A stretch of DNA of 44,064 nt from Alphaproteobacteria bacterium (GTDB lineage: Bacteria; Pseudomonadota; Alphaproteobacteria; UBA9219; RGZA01). The notes beneath the pieces are model-generated. The model made no database searches and was not told the origin of the DNA. It saw only the letters and a program-made list of their open reading frames with translations. How positions within the stretch are numbered: the stretch's first letter is position 1; every line of letters starts with the position of its first letter. The stretch covers positions 1 to 44,064 of the forward strand of contig JAKFVN010000012.1 in NCBI GenBank assembly GCA_021732145.1, read 5' to 3'. This document shows positions 7,207 through 20,710 of this stretch, piece after piece. The translations under genes were made by a program, and so were the position numbers.

Positions 7207-9618
7207 GTGAGACCGCGTAATTATTCAGTGTTATCAAAGGCCGAGGCAGAAGTTGATACCTCATATAATGATACAAGTGCCGAACTCGAATTTCTCCAAG
7301 AACTTGAAGATGCCATTGAAAGCATGGGCGCAAACCGCTTCACGGTGGATGGTCGCCCTGTAACGGTTGCTGCCGAAACCAGGGCAAAGCTGGGCAAAGC
7401 GATTAAAGAACTCACCCAAGTTCAAATCAATCAAATCGCCGATGGCGCAGAAAAATTCGGCAATAAAGACCAGCGCGTTTTGCTGGAAGTGGTGCAGGGG
7501 GAAGATAAGCCCGATGCGCAATTGAAGTTTCCGGATACCGATGTTACTGCCCAATACATTTATTATACCGAAGAACAAAAAGAAGATGCACGTTTGCTGA
7601 TGGAATTGAAGCGCATTCAATACCTGCAAAACGTTGTCATGAAGCAGTTGGAAATGACCGACCGCAGCGGTTCATCGCAAGTGGTGCAGGGCATGATTGC
7701 TGCTGGCCAGAAATTCGTGCAAGGCCTTACAGCGGTATTCAAGCAAGTTGAAACGCTTTCCAAGCAAATTGAAAAAGGCCTGCAAAACAAGGCCGACATG
7801 CCAACCGCGGAACAGAAAACTGCCGCGGTTGCGGCTATTACGCAAGCGTTGCGCGCATTGCCAGCGGTTGATCCGCGCCATATTGCAGTGAAGAATTTGG
7901 TGATGCAGCAGGTTGAGCGCTTGCAGGCAAAATTCAACATGGTGCCAGCCGCGCCGCGTGCTTCTGCAACCATTTTACAAATGAAAGCGCCAACCGCAGA
8001 CGCAACAAAAGGCGCAGCCCAACCAATGCGTGCTGAAACGCGCGCTGATGCTAAAACTGTACCGACAGCAAAAGGCGCGGATGCGGCAGTAAAAGGTAAT
8101 GATGCAAAGGTCGTAGCAACTGCCAAGACCGCGCCGCTCGCAAAGGTTGATGCGAAGGCTGCGCCAGTTGCGAAAGGCCAAACCGCAGAACTCCGCGTTG
8201 ATGCAAAGGGCCAACCGATTGCGCCGCTCGCAAAGGTTGATGCGAAGGCTGCGCCAGTTGCGAAAGGCCAAACCGCAGAACTCCGCGTTGATGCAAAGGG
8301 CCAACCGATTGCGCCGCTCGCAAAGGTTGATGCGCAAACTCAAACTCAAGTGAAGGGTACGCCCGTTGCCGTTCAACAAACCCGCGCGGATGCAGCGCAG
8401 CAAGTAAGGGGCGCAACCGTTACATCGATTACGCCAAATGTAACCGCGCAGCAGGCGATTGCCCGCGCAAGCACGGTGACATCACCTGTGCACACCATGC
8501 AGCAGTCGCTTGCCAATGCGCTGGGTATTACGCGGCCTGTAGCGGGCGTTGCGCAACCCGCGCCAGCGCAAATTGTAACTGCGCAAGTTCAGCACCAAGC
8601 GCAGCCGATTGCTCAACAGCAGGCGCAGCCACAACAATCTCAACCGCAAGCGCAGCAGGTTCAACCACAGCAGACGCAACAACAGGCACAGCCACAACAA
8701 AGCCAGCCGCAGGATCAAATTATTCAGCCTGTGCAACAGCAGCCACAACAAATCGAGCCGCAGCAAGTACAGCAACAGCCTGTACAACAGGTTGTGCACA
8801 TCAACCCGAATACAGGTGTGGCCAATCATGTTGAGCAGCCAATAAATATGCAGTCTATTGGGGCACAACAAACAGGCGCGCAAGTTACAGGCGCGCAGCC
8901 AATCGCGGTGCAACCGAATACAGTGCAACCTATTGTTACGCAGATAAGTGGGACACAGGTAAGCGGTACGCAAGTTGGTGGTACACAAGTTATCGGGGCA
9001 GCGCCCATTGTTGCTCCGCAGCAGGGCCAGCCGGTTGTCGCGCAAGTTGTTATTGATAATAAAGGTCAGCCGATTGTGGCTGATGCAGGTGTGAAGGGCG
9101 TTGAAGTGCGCTCCGTCCCTGCTGGCAGTGAAGCCCGCGCCGATACAACCATTGCCAAAGGCCAGCCAGCCGAAGCGCGTCAAACCGATAAATCACAGCC
9201 AGCGGAAGATAAGAAGGCTGACAACAAAGGCGTTGAAAACAAATTGCCTGAACGCCCAACTGAGCGCACCGAAGCAAAGGGCGGTGAACAGGAGATAAAA
9301 GAAAAGAAAGAGGTCAAGGTTGATGAAGGCCCATGCGGTGGTTGTGGCCGAAAGGGTATAGGATGCGGTACCTGTGGTATTACTGGAACGGTAAAAACCA
9401 ATTTAATTCCAAGCGACAAGAATGTTGATGAAGCGAAGAAAACATTTCCAGACAACGCAAACCCATGCACGAGCGGTAATTGTGGTGGTTGTAGAAAATG
9501 TGCCCGCGCTGACGCAGATCCTGCCGTAACAGCAAATGCAACCAAAGATGCGCAGGCAAAATATGGGCCGCGCCGCGCAGCAACCGTATCAGCGCCAGCG
9601 CCAGGAAAGGCAGCATAA
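7207..9618 (+). CDS. Large low-complexity protein with Cys-rich C-terminal zinc-finger-like region
   Basis: I do not recognise this 803-aa protein. Residues 1-260 appear folded and largely helical (for example KAIKELTQVQINQIADGAEKF). Residues ~260-700 are low complexity. They hold Ala/Lys repeats (30-aa units), a Gln/Pro-rich tract near 470-535, a run of short repeats of the type xGTQV or TGAQ, and a charged Lys/Glu linker. The C-terminus has two Cys clusters: CGGCGRKGIGCGTCG (C710, C713, C720, C723; two CxxC pairs reminiscent of the DnaJ zinc centre) and CTSGNCGGCRKC (C754, C759, C762, C765). There is no signal peptide. The start is a GTG with AGGA about eight bases upstream. It is the first gene of a tight cluster downstream of Fur-like dyads, so a metal-responsive role is inferred. 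Confidence 0.7.
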   Translation: MRPRNYSVLSKAEAEVDTSYNDTSAELEFLQELEDAIESMGANRFTVDGRPVTVAAETRAKLGKAIKELTQVQINQIADGAEKFGNKDQRVLLEVVQGEDKPDAQLKFPDTDVTAQYIYYTEEQKEDARLLMELKRIQYLQNVVMKQLEMTDRSGSSQVVQGMIAAGQKFVQGLTAVFKQVETLSKQIEKGLQNKADMPTAEQKTAAVAAITQALRALPAVDPRHIAVKNLVMQQVERLQAKFNMVPAAPRASATILQMKAPTADATKGAAQPMRAETRADAKTVPTAKGADAAVKGNDAKVVATAKTAPLAKVDAKAAPVAKGQTAELRVDAKGQPIAPLAKVDAKAAPVAKGQTAELRVDAKGQPIAPLAKVDAQTQTQVKGTPVAVQQTRADAAQQVRGATVTSITPNVTAQQAIARASTVTSPVHTMQQSLANALGITRPVAGVAQPAPAQIVTAQVQHQAQPIAQQQAQPQQSQPQAQQVQPQQTQQQAQPQQSQPQDQIIQPVQQQPQQIEPQQVQQQPVQQVVHINPNTGVANHVEQPINMQSIGAQQTGAQVTGAQPIAVQPNTVQPIVTQISGTQVSGTQVGGTQVIGAAPIVAPQQGQPVVAQVVIDNKGQPIVADAGVKGVEVRSVPAGSEARADTTIAKGQPAEARQTDKSQPAEDKKADNKGVENKLPERPTERTEAKGGEQEIKEKKEVKVDEGPCGGCGRKGIGCGTCGITGTVKTNLIPSDKNVDEAKKTFPDNANPCTSGNCGGCRKCARADADPAVTANATKDAQAKYGPRRAATVSAPAPGKAA
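8131..8334 (+). repeat. 90-bp tandem repeat (two full copies plus 24 bp)
   Basis: 8131-8220 and 8221-8310 are identical 90-bp units, followed by a 24-bp partial third copy. They encode 30-residue units starting APLAKVDAKAAPVAKG. Full identity at all codon positions implies a very recent duplication. Confidence 0.95.
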
Positions 9619-9619
9619 T

Positions 9620-9772
9620 ATGTGTGAAACAAATCGGGTGACGCAGGTCATGGAAAAAAGCAAAGAATGTTCGGGTGATTGCGATAACTGCGAGCGTAAG
9701 CAGACGCAATTAACTGGCATGCAGGAACAGGTTGCCCTGATTTTGCAGCAACTTAATCAAACCGCCAAATAG
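9620..9772 (+). CDS. Small 50-aa cysteine-motif protein
   Basis: The ATG at 9620 lies one base after the stop of the 803-aa gene, so translation is probably coupled. The product begins MCETNRVTQVMEKSKE and has CSGDCDNC near residue 17, then a helical Gln-rich tail (QEQVALILQQLNQ). SGDCDNC resembles SGNCGGC in the C-terminal Cys cluster of the upstream protein, suggesting a shared metal-binding design. No known family is recognised. Confidence 0.6.
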   Translation: MCETNRVTQVMEKSKECSGDCDNCERKQTQLTGMQEQVALILQQLNQTAK

Positions 9773-9812
9773 CGGCGCAGTATTTTTAACTTCATTTTTT
9801 AAGGAGAGTATA

Positions 9813-10394
9813 ATGGTACAATTGAATATCAATAATGGTGCATCCGGAATGCCTTCACCAGACGGCACGCTGGGCTTGACCGATTGCGGTACATGCGCAA
9901 CCCACGTTTCAGATTGCATCACAGGTATTTTGGGACAAGCTGTTTTGTCTGCGCTGGAAATCACGCGCAACGCATTTGCAAATAAAGAAGCACAGCTTGA
10001 CCCGCACAATCCGGAAGATGTTGATTACCTTTATAACATCGTCAGCGATGTGGTTGCATCGCGTCCTGAATTGAAAGTGGCAATGCCAACCGATCCTGCT
10101 GAAATTGCAAAGGTGAAGGCACGTATCCCTGAAGCAATCCGCGAAGGGCAGGCGGTATATGCCGCAGTTGGCATTATTGCTACGCGCTTGCAGGCATCAC
10201 CTGGCGCTAAACCCGCTTCGCTTATCAACCCAACCAATGCCGGCGATTTGGATGCTGTGTTTGGAAAAGTGGTTGAAACCTTCAAGGGCGAATTGCCGCG
10301 CTTGGTATCTGATGCAGAAGAAATTAAAGCTTACAGAAGCCGCATGGGTTCTGCGGTTGTTACCGCAATCCGCGCGATGCCAAATCCTGCATAA
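9813..10394 (+). CDS. Conserved-looking hypothetical protein of the Cys cluster
   Basis: The 193-aa product is predicted mainly helical. An N-terminal CGTCATHVSDC (C25, C28, C35) is its only cysteine motif; the remainder has amphipathic helices such as ALEITRNAFANKEAQLD and RLVSDAEEIKAYRSRMGSAVV. AAGGAGA lies five to six bases before the ATG, a strong ribosome-binding site. It is 40 bp downstream of the 50-aa gene and is followed by a strong terminator, so it ends the cluster. Function unknown. Confidence 0.7.
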   Translation: MVQLNINNGASGMPSPDGTLGLTDCGTCATHVSDCITGILGQAVLSALEITRNAFANKEAQLDPHNPEDVDYLYNIVSDVVASRPELKVAMPTDPAEIAKVKARIPEAIREGQAVYAAVGIIATRLQASPGAKPASLINPTNAGDLDAVFGKVVETFKGELPRLVSDAEEIKAYRSRMGSAVVTAIRAMPNPA

Positions 10395-10414
10395 TCTGGT
10401 TTGGATAAGACATT

Positions 10415-10448
10415 AAAAAACCCGCTTCATCACTGAAGCGGGTTTTTT
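10415..10448. terminator. Bidirectional intrinsic terminator
   Basis: AAAAAACCCGCTTCA pairs with TGAAGCGGGTTTTTT over a TCAC loop. It ends the 7207-10394 cluster and, on the other strand, rpmE. Confidence 0.95.
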
Positions 10449-10509
10449 TAATTCTATACTTATTAGAGCGATGCCTCTGCGGTTCCCGCAACCGGCCCTG
10501 CTTTCATAA

Positions 10510-10821
10510 TTACTTTTTCTTCTTTGCGTCTGGCTTGTCGCTGGCTTTCTTTTCAGCCTTGTTCGCGCTGCCAGTTACCTTTTCGCCTTCCTTGTGGCCC
10601 TTAACATCCACGATGCCAGCAAAACGGTTTTTGAACTTATCGAGCTGACCGCCGCGGCCAATCAACTTGGAAATACCAGTCCAAGCCGGGTGGGTCTTCG
10701 GGTCGATGTCGAGGCGCATGGTATCGCCAGCCTTACCCCAGGTGGTGCGTGTTTCAAACTCGCTGCCATCGGTCATAATGACCTTGATGGTGTGATAATC
10801 GGGGTGAATTTTTTCTTTCAT
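10510..10821 (-). CDS. rpmE: 50S ribosomal protein L31
   Basis: The 103-aa L31 begins [20 protein letters not shown] and has the family core ([25 protein letters not shown]). The cysteines of the zinc-binding form are absent, so it is a C-minus type that does not need zinc. A Lys/Asp/Ala-rich tail of about 30 residues lengthens it beyond the usual ~70, as in many alphaproteobacteria. AAGGA precedes the ATG. It is a single gene. Confidence 0.95.
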   Translation of the reverse strand: MKEKIHPDYHTIKVIMTDGSEFETRTTWGKAGDTMRLDIDPKTHPAWTGISKLIGRGGQLDKFKNRFAGIVDVKGHKEGEKVTGSANKAEKKASDKPDAKKKK

Positions 10822-10974
10822 AGCTTATTCCTTAGTATTGCAAGCGGCGGTTATAGACAGCCAAACCATGCAACGCAAGGGGTTTTCGCGGTTAAACAAT
10901 TAATTCTATTCGCCCGTCAAACGATGTTAAAATGATGCTTATCATTCAATGATATGAGTGTTAAAGAATGTGGC

Positions 10975-11331
10975 ATGAATTTTTTAAGATTTAGAGCAGC
11001 GCAGTTTTTTGCAGATCTTGCCCTTGTAGGCGGGCTGGTGATTACCATGCCCATTCCGCCTGCACATGGCCAGCAATCGCAACCAACCAAGAACCCATCT
11101 GCTTTGGCGCGGGTTTGCGCGGATGAATTAAAGGCAGGAATTGCACAAAAGTACCATTATATTGGGGGTTCGCGGGGGTATAACGTGCTAACCACTAACC
11201 CAAAGACCGATTTATTTGAGCCTTGCCGCTTCGATTTCGAAGGAAATATGACGGAAGGCGCAGCGGGACGCCCATCATGCAGCATTGGCAAGCGCATTGC
11301 CGCCTGTTTAAAGCAAAAACTGCAATCATAA
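10975..11331 (+). CDS. Small secreted four-cysteine protein, copy 1
   Basis: Small exported protein of about 118 aa (125 if the ATG at 10954 is used). The N-terminal signal peptide (FFADLALVGGLVITMPIPPAHG) has a likely cleavage after AHG. The mature part holds four cysteines spaced C-x35-C-x17-C-x8-C, with GRPSC before the last pair. The next gene has the same pattern, so these are probable tandem paralogues of a small periplasmic or secreted family stabilised by disulfides. I do not recognise the family. The ATG at 10975 gives a more typical signal peptide than the upstream one. Confidence 0.6.
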   Translation: MNFLRFRAAQFFADLALVGGLVITMPIPPAHGQQSQPTKNPSALARVCADELKAGIAQKYHYIGGSRGYNVLTTNPKTDLFEPCRFDFEGNMTEGAAGRPSCSIGKRIAACLKQKLQS

Positions 11332-11421
11332 CGACCCAAATCATAACGATTAAGAAAATATTTTTATTTTCAGGCGATAGCGCTTAAAACTACGCTCACT
11401 TCTATATTTTCAAGGTGATTT

Positions 11422-11799
11422 ATGACGCGTCCGATTATGGCATATGCTGCATTAGCAGGGTTAGGTGCAGGATTAGCCATGCCAGTGCAAGCGCAAGAAA
11501 GAAGCCCCGTTATTGAACAACTGATGCGTGTTATGAAATTGAGAGAATGCGCCAAAAAAGCAGGCGAGCAATTGAATACCACGGTTGATTTGATGGGAAA
11601 TGGCACAAAAGTTGGCGTTATTGTACCTGCGCCCGCCCCGCATACCGGAAAATTTGATGGCTGCGTTATTCACGAAGATGGCAGTTTAACCGATACAAAA
11701 GGCCGCGCGCCCATACCCGGCAGGCCAGCCTGCGCCGTTGCCGACTTAATTAAAAAGTGCATGGCAGGCGAAGAGCCAGCGCCCGTGCCCGGAAGTTAA
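11422..11799 (+). CDS. Small secreted four-cysteine protein, copy 2
   Basis: This 125-aa protein has a classical signal peptide (MAYAALAGLGAGLAMPVQAQ, cleavage after VQA). The mature domain has four cysteines spaced C-x37-C-x22-C-x8-C with GRPAC before the last pair, which closely matches the preceding gene. It lies 90 bp downstream of copy 1 on the same strand. Function unknown. Confidence 0.65.
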   Translation: MTRPIMAYAALAGLGAGLAMPVQAQERSPVIEQLMRVMKLRECAKKAGEQLNTTVDLMGNGTKVGVIVPAPAPHTGKFDGCVIHEDGSLTDTKGRAPIPGRPACAVADLIKKCMAGEEPAPVPGS

Positions 11800-12056
11800 T
11801 AAGACTTGAAGCCCTGCCTTTGCGGCTTATGTGGCGGTGGCATTAAAAAACTGTAAATTCTGCTTGCATGACCCACTAAAATATGGTGATTCACGCCTCG
11901 TGCACACTTGCTGACAATAAAGATACCCGATAACACGCATCACTGATCAAAGGTGATAGGCCGCGTGCCCAGCTTTTTTTGCTCTGGGGTTGTTTTCGCT
12001 TTTTGTCTCTTTTGCAATTGCGCCGCGCAAACACTTTTGACCCTTAAGGGAATGAC
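11800..12056 (+). promoter_or_regulatory. Leader region of rpoBC
   Basis: In most bacteria rpoB follows rplL directly. Here it is preceded by unrelated genes, so its promoter must lie in this 257-bp spacer. A possible TTGCTG/GATAAC pair (11908-11934) has only 15-bp spacing and is weak. A hairpin ATCAC/GTGAT (about 11939-11957) precedes a T-run near 11975 that could act as an attenuator. AAGGGA lies before the rpoB start. Confidence 0.4.
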
Positions 12057-15000
12057 ATGGCCACGATTCTAAAAACAAAAGAAATTCTCCCAGATACAAA
12101 CAGCTTCACCGGACGCCAGCGCATCCGCAAGAGTTTTGGTCGCATCAGTGAAGTGGTGTCGATGCCAAATCTCATCGAAGTGCAACGCCAATCCTATGAA
12201 GCATTCTTGCAGATGGGCACACCTGCAACTGGCCGCACCGTTACCGGTCTTCAAGAAGTTTTCAAATCCGTTTTCCCGATTAAAGATTTTGCAGAGCGCG
12301 CTGTTCTTGATTTCGTTTCCTACGAATTGGAAGAACCAAAATACGACGTTGAAGAATGCCAGCAACGCGGCATGACCTTTGCCGCGCCATTGCGCGTAAC
12401 CCTTCGTTTGTCGGTGTTTGACGTGGATGAAACCACGGGCCTGCGCTCCATCCGCGACATCAAGGAACAAGATGTTTACATGGGCGATATGCCATTGATG
12501 ACCAATAACGGTACGTTTGTTATCAACGGAACCGAACGCGTTATCGTATCCCAGATGCACCGTTCACCGGGCGTATTCTTTGACCATGACAATGGCAAGA
12601 CCCACGCATCCGGCAAATTCCTGTTTGCTGCGCGCGTCATTCCTTACCGCGGTTCATGGCTCGACTTCGAATTCGATGCGAAGGATATTTTGTATGTTCG
12701 TATCGACCGTCGCCGCAAACTGCCAGTAACCACGTTGATGTATGCGTTGGACGACGAAGCAACTGAAAAGATGCGCGCGAAACGCGATGCACAGGAAAAG
12801 CCATTAGCTCCTGGTGAAGCCATTGGCATGAGCAAGGAAGAGATTCTTTCCTCCATCTACGAAACCAAGACCTATGACCGCACCAAGACCGGTTGGAAGA
12901 CCCGCTACATCGCAGAAAACTGGCGCGGCGTGAAGCTGACCCATGACCTTATCAACGCCAAGGGCGGTGAAGTGGTGATGGAAGCCGGCGCGAAGATTAC
13001 CGCGCGCAAGGCAAAGCAACTGGAAGAAGAAGGTCTGCGTGAAATTCTCATCCAGTCCGAGCAATTGATGGGCCAATACCTTGCTCAAGACGTAATTGAT
13101 GCCAAGACCGGCCTCGTGCTGCATGAAGCGGGTGATGAAATCACCAAGGACATGCTCGACAACTTTGCTGAACTGAACACGAAGGAAATTCCTGTTCTGG
13201 CGATTGACCACGTAAACGTTGGCCCATACCTTCGTTCAACGATGATGGTTGACCGCAACTCCACCCGTGAAGAAGCGCTGATCGACATCTACCGCGTGAT
13301 GCGTCCGGGTGAACCACCAACCCTGGAATCCGCTGAAGCATTGTTCCGCGGATTGTTCTTTGATCTGGAACGCTATGACTTGTCACCAGTGGGCCGCGTA
13401 AAAATCAATGGCCGCTTGAATGTTCAAGCTGCAGACACGGTACGTGTACTGCGCAAGGCTGACATCATTTCCATCATCAAGATTTTGCACGACCTGAAAG
13501 ATGGTCGCGGCGAAGTGGATGATATCGATCACTTGGGTAACCGCCGTGTTCGCTCGGTGGGTGAACTCATGGAAAACCAATACCGCGTTGGCTTGCTGCG
13601 CATGGAACGCGCCATCAAGGAACGCATGGGTTCGGTTGAAATCGACACCGTGATGCCATCTGACCTTGTGAACGCAAAGCCTGCGGCTGCTGCGGTTCGT
13701 GAATTCTTTGGTTCATCCCAGCTTTCACAATTTATGGATCAAACCAATCCACTTTCCGAAATTACCCATAAGCGCCGTTTATCAGCGTTGGGCCCCGGTG
13801 GTTTGACACGTGAACGCGCAGGCTTTGAAGTACGCGACGTTCATCCAACCCATTATGGCCGTATCTGCCCGATTGAAACACCGGAAGGCCCGAATATCGG
13901 TCTGATCAACTCGCTCGCAACCTACGCACAGGTCAATCCATACGGCTTTATCGAAACGCCATATCGCCGCGTTTCAAAGAGCAAGGTGATGGACGAAGTT
14001 GTGTATATGAGCGCGATGGAAGAAGGTCAGCATGTGGTGGCGCAAGCCAACGCTGCGCTCGACGCGTCGGGTAAGCTAACAGCGGAACTCGTCTCCTGCC
14101 GTAAGGGCGGTGAGTACATGATGCTCCCACCAGACCAAATCGAATACATCGACGTAAGCCCTAAGCAGCTCGTTTCCGTTGCTGCGGCGCTTATTCCATT
14201 CCTTGAAAACGATGACGCGAACCGCGCGCTCATGGGCTCCAACATGCAACGTCAGGCTGTGCCGTTGTTGCAATCGGATGCTCCGCTCGTTGGTACAGGT
14301 ATGGAAGGCACGGTTGCACGCGATAGCGGCGTGACCGTTGTTGCAAAACGCGCAGGTATCGTTGACCAGGTTGACGCAACCCGCGTGGTTGTTCGTGTGA
14401 ACGATGAAAAGGCCACCAAGAATAGCGGCCTTGGCGTTGATATTTACAATCTTCTCAAGTTCCAACGTTCCAACCAAAACACCTGCATTACGCAGCGCCC
14501 ATTGGTGCGCGTAGGCGATGTGGTGAAGGCGGGCGATATCATCGCTGACGGCCCATCCACCCAGCTTGGTGAATTGGCGCTTGGCCGTAACGTGCTCGTC
14601 GCGTTCATGCCATGGAATGGTTACAACTTCGAAGATAGTATTCTGATTTCCGAACGTATTGTGCGCGATGACGTATTCACATCTATTCACATCGAAGAAT
14701 TCGAAGTGATGGCACGTGATACCAAGCTCGGTCAGGAAGAAATCACGAGAGATATTCCAAACGTGGGCGAAGAAGCACTTAAGAACCTCGATGAAGCAGG
14801 TATTGTTTACATCGGCGCAGAAGTGAACCCAGGTGACATTTTGGTAGGTAAAGTCACACCGAAAGGTGAATCACCTATGACGCCGGAAGAAAAATTGCTG
14901 CGCGCCATTTTCGGTGAAAAGTCAGCTGACGTTCGCGATAGCTCTTTGAAGGTTCCACCAGGTGTATCTGGAACAATCGTGGAAGTGCGCGTGTTTAATC

Positions 15001-16355
15001 GTCGCGGCGTTGATAAGGATCAACGCGCGGTTGCGATTGAACGCGAAGAAATCACCCGTCTTGCAAAAGACCGTGACGATGAACGCGCCATTCTGGAACG
15101 TGGTTTCTTTGACCAGCTGAAGAATTTGCTCATCGGCCAAAAGGCTGTATCAGGCCCCAAGAACTTCCCGGCAGGTAAGGAAGTAACCGAGGCATTGCTC
15201 GCAGATTACACTCATGGTCAATGGCGCCAAATTGCGCTTAAGGATGATGGCGTGATGGAACAGATTGAAGCCGTTTCAAAGAGCTTTGATGCAGCGATTG
15301 ATGCATTGAAGAAGCGCTTTGAAGACAAGGTTTCGAAGCTGCAACGCGGCGATGAATTGTCCCCCGGCGTGATGAAGATGGTGAAGGTATTTATTGCCGT
15401 GAAGCGCAAGCTGCAACCCGGCGATAAGATGGCCGGCCGCCACGGTAACAAGGGGGTTATTTCCAAGATTAATCCAATGGAAGATATGCCATGCCTTGAA
15501 GACGGTACACCGGTTGACGTTGTGCTGAACCCGCTCGGCGTGCCTTCACGCATGAACGTGGGCCAGATTCTTGAAACCCATTTGGGTTGGGCATCTGCTG
15601 GTATTGGCAAGCAAATCGGCGAAATGCTCGATGCTTATTATTACAAGCGCGGCGATTTGAAGTCGGTTCGTGAACGCCTTCGCGAAGTTTACGGCGAAGA
15701 TATTTATAACCGTGACATCAAGCGCATGGATGATGACCAGTTGATGACCCTTGCGAACAACCTGCGTAAGGGTGTTCCATTCGCAACGCCGGTATTTGAC
15801 GGTGCGCGCGAAGACGACATCGTTGGCGCATTGAAGCAAGCTGGTTTGGATAGCTCCGGCCAAGTCACGCTGACCGATGGCCGTACCGGCGAACCGTTCG
15901 ACCGCAAGGTTACCGTGGGCTTCATCTACATTCTTAAACTGCACCATTTGGTGGACGACAAAATCCACGCCCGCTCCATTGGTCCATACTCCCTTGTTAC
16001 GCAGCAACCCTTGGGCGGTAAAGCGCACTTTGGTGGTCAGCGCTTTGGTGAAATGGAAGTGTGGGCACTTGAAGCTTATGGCGCTGCATACACCTTGCAG
16101 GAAATCCTCACCGTTAAGTCGGATGACGTTTCCGGTCGTACCAAGGTTTATGAAAGCATCATCCGCGGCGAAGACAACTTTGAAGCTGGTATCCCAGAAT
16201 CCTTCAACGTCTTGGTCAAGGAAATGCGTTCGCTTGGTCTCAACGTCGAGCTCACTCGCAAGGATTTGGGCGCAGAAGGCGAGGCCCTTGAAGGTGCCGC
16301 GGCTGCCAATGACGATACACCAGGTAAGCCAGCTTTATTGATTGGTAAGGAATAA
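12057..16355 (+). CDS. rpoB: DNA-directed RNA polymerase subunit beta
   Basis: The 1432-aa beta subunit forms the catalytic core of RNA polymerase with RpoC. It shows the conserved N-terminus ([20 protein letters not shown]) and the rifampicin pocket ([29 protein letters not shown]) with the wild-type Asp, His and Ser, so it is predicted rifampicin-sensitive at those positions. It also has [19 protein letters not shown], the C-terminal [11 protein letters not shown] and [26 protein letters not shown] ~90-residue insertion around residues 300-400 is of the type seen in alphaproteobacteria. It is detached from rplJL and forms a two-gene unit with rpoC. Confidence 0.98.
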   Translation: MATILKTKEILPDTNSFTGRQRIRKSFGRISEVVSMPNLIEVQRQSYEAFLQMGTPATGRTVTGLQEVFKSVFPIKDFAERAVLDFVSYELEEPKYDVEECQQRGMTFAAPLRVTLRLSVFDVDETTGLRSIRDIKEQDVYMGDMPLMTNNGTFVINGTERVIVSQMHRSPGVFFDHDNGKTHASGKFLFAARVIPYRGSWLDFEFDAKDILYVRIDRRRKLPVTTLMYALDDEATEKMRAKRDAQEKPLAPGEAIGMSKEEILSSIYETKTYDRTKTGWKTRYIAENWRGVKLTHDLINAKGGEVVMEAGAKITARKAKQLEEEGLREILIQSEQLMGQYLAQDVIDAKTGLVLHEAGDEITKDMLDNFAELNTKEIPVLAIDHVNVGPYLRSTMMVDRNSTREEALIDIYRVMRPGEPPTLESAEALFRGLFFDLERYDLSPVGRVKINGRLNVQAADTVRVLRKADIISIIKILHDLKDGRGEVDDIDHLGNRRVRSVGELMENQYRVGLLRMERAIKERMGSVEIDTVMPSDLVNAKPAAAAVREFFGSSQLSQFMDQTNPLSEITHKRRLSALGPGGLTRERAGFEVRDVHPTHYGRICPIETPEGPNIGLINSLATYAQVNPYGFIETPYRRVSKSKVMDEVVYMSAMEEGQHVVAQANAALDASGKLTAELVSCRKGGEYMMLPPDQIEYIDVSPKQLVSVAAALIPFLENDDANRALMGSNMQRQAVPLLQSDAPLVGTGMEGTVARDSGVTVVAKRAGIVDQVDATRVVVRVNDEKATKNSGLGVDIYNLLKFQRSNQNTCITQRPLVRVGDVVKAGDIIADGPSTQLGELALGRNVLVAFMPWNGYNFEDSILISERIVRDDVFTSIHIEEFEVMARDTKLGQEEITRDIPNVGEEALKNLDEAGIVYIGAEVNPGDILVGKVTPKGESPMTPEEKLLRAIFGEKSADVRDSSLKVPPGVSGTIVEVRVFNRRGVDKDQRAVAIEREEITRLAKDRDDERAILERGFFDQLKNLLIGQKAVSGPKNFPAGKEVTEALLADYTHGQWRQIALKDDGVMEQIEAVSKSFDAAIDALKKRFEDKVSKLQRGDELSPGVMKMVKVFIAVKRKLQPGDKMAGRHGNKGVISKINPMEDMPCLEDGTPVDVVLNPLGVPSRMNVGQILETHLGWASAGIGKQIGEMLDAYYYKRGDLKSVRERLREVYGEDIYNRDIKRMDDDQLMTLANNLRKGVPFATPVFDGAREDDIVGALKQAGLDSSGQVTLTDGRTGEPFDRKVTVGFIYILKLHHLVDDKIHARSIGPYSLVTQQPLGGKAHFGGQRFGEMEVWALEAYGAAYTLQEILTVKSDDVSGRTKVYESIIRGEDNFEAGIPESFNVLVKEMRSLGLNVELTRKDLGAEGEALEGAAAANDDTPGKPALLIGKE

Positions 16356-16362
16356 CAAAATT

Positions 16363-16389
16363 GCCGGAGCGAAAGCTCCGGCGGTTTTT
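16363..16389 (+). terminator. Hairpin with T-run between rpoB and rpoC
   Basis: GCCGGAGC-GAAA-GCTCCGGC is an 8-bp perfect stem with a stable GNRA tetraloop, followed by GGTTTTT. It probably allows partial termination or is an RNA processing/stability site, since rpoC must be transcribed through it. Confidence 0.65.
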
Positions 16390-16413
16390 GAAGAAAATTT
16401 TGACGGTTCTTAA

Positions 16414-20598
<4,185 letters not shown>

Positions 20599-20619
20599 AA
20601 AGACTTTCCCAAGTATTTT

Positions 20620-20649
20620 AAAAGGGCGGTAGCAATACCGCCCTTTTTT
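20620..20649 (+). terminator. Intrinsic terminator of rpoBC
   Basis: AAAAGGGCGGTA pairs with TACCGCCCTTTT over a GCAA loop, followed by more T's. It lies about 20 bp after the rpoC stop. Confidence 0.93.
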
Positions 20650-20710
20650 ATTGCCGAGCTGGAAGCGGGAGGTTTAAGCTGAAAAATTCGTTCCTAATCG
20701 GATTTACCTC

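Noticed and set aside
8482-9183. 233-aa Leu/Arg/Asn-rich minus-strand ORF
   Set aside because: It is the complement of the Gln/Pro low-complexity tract of the 803-aa gene and has no ribosome-binding site or family.
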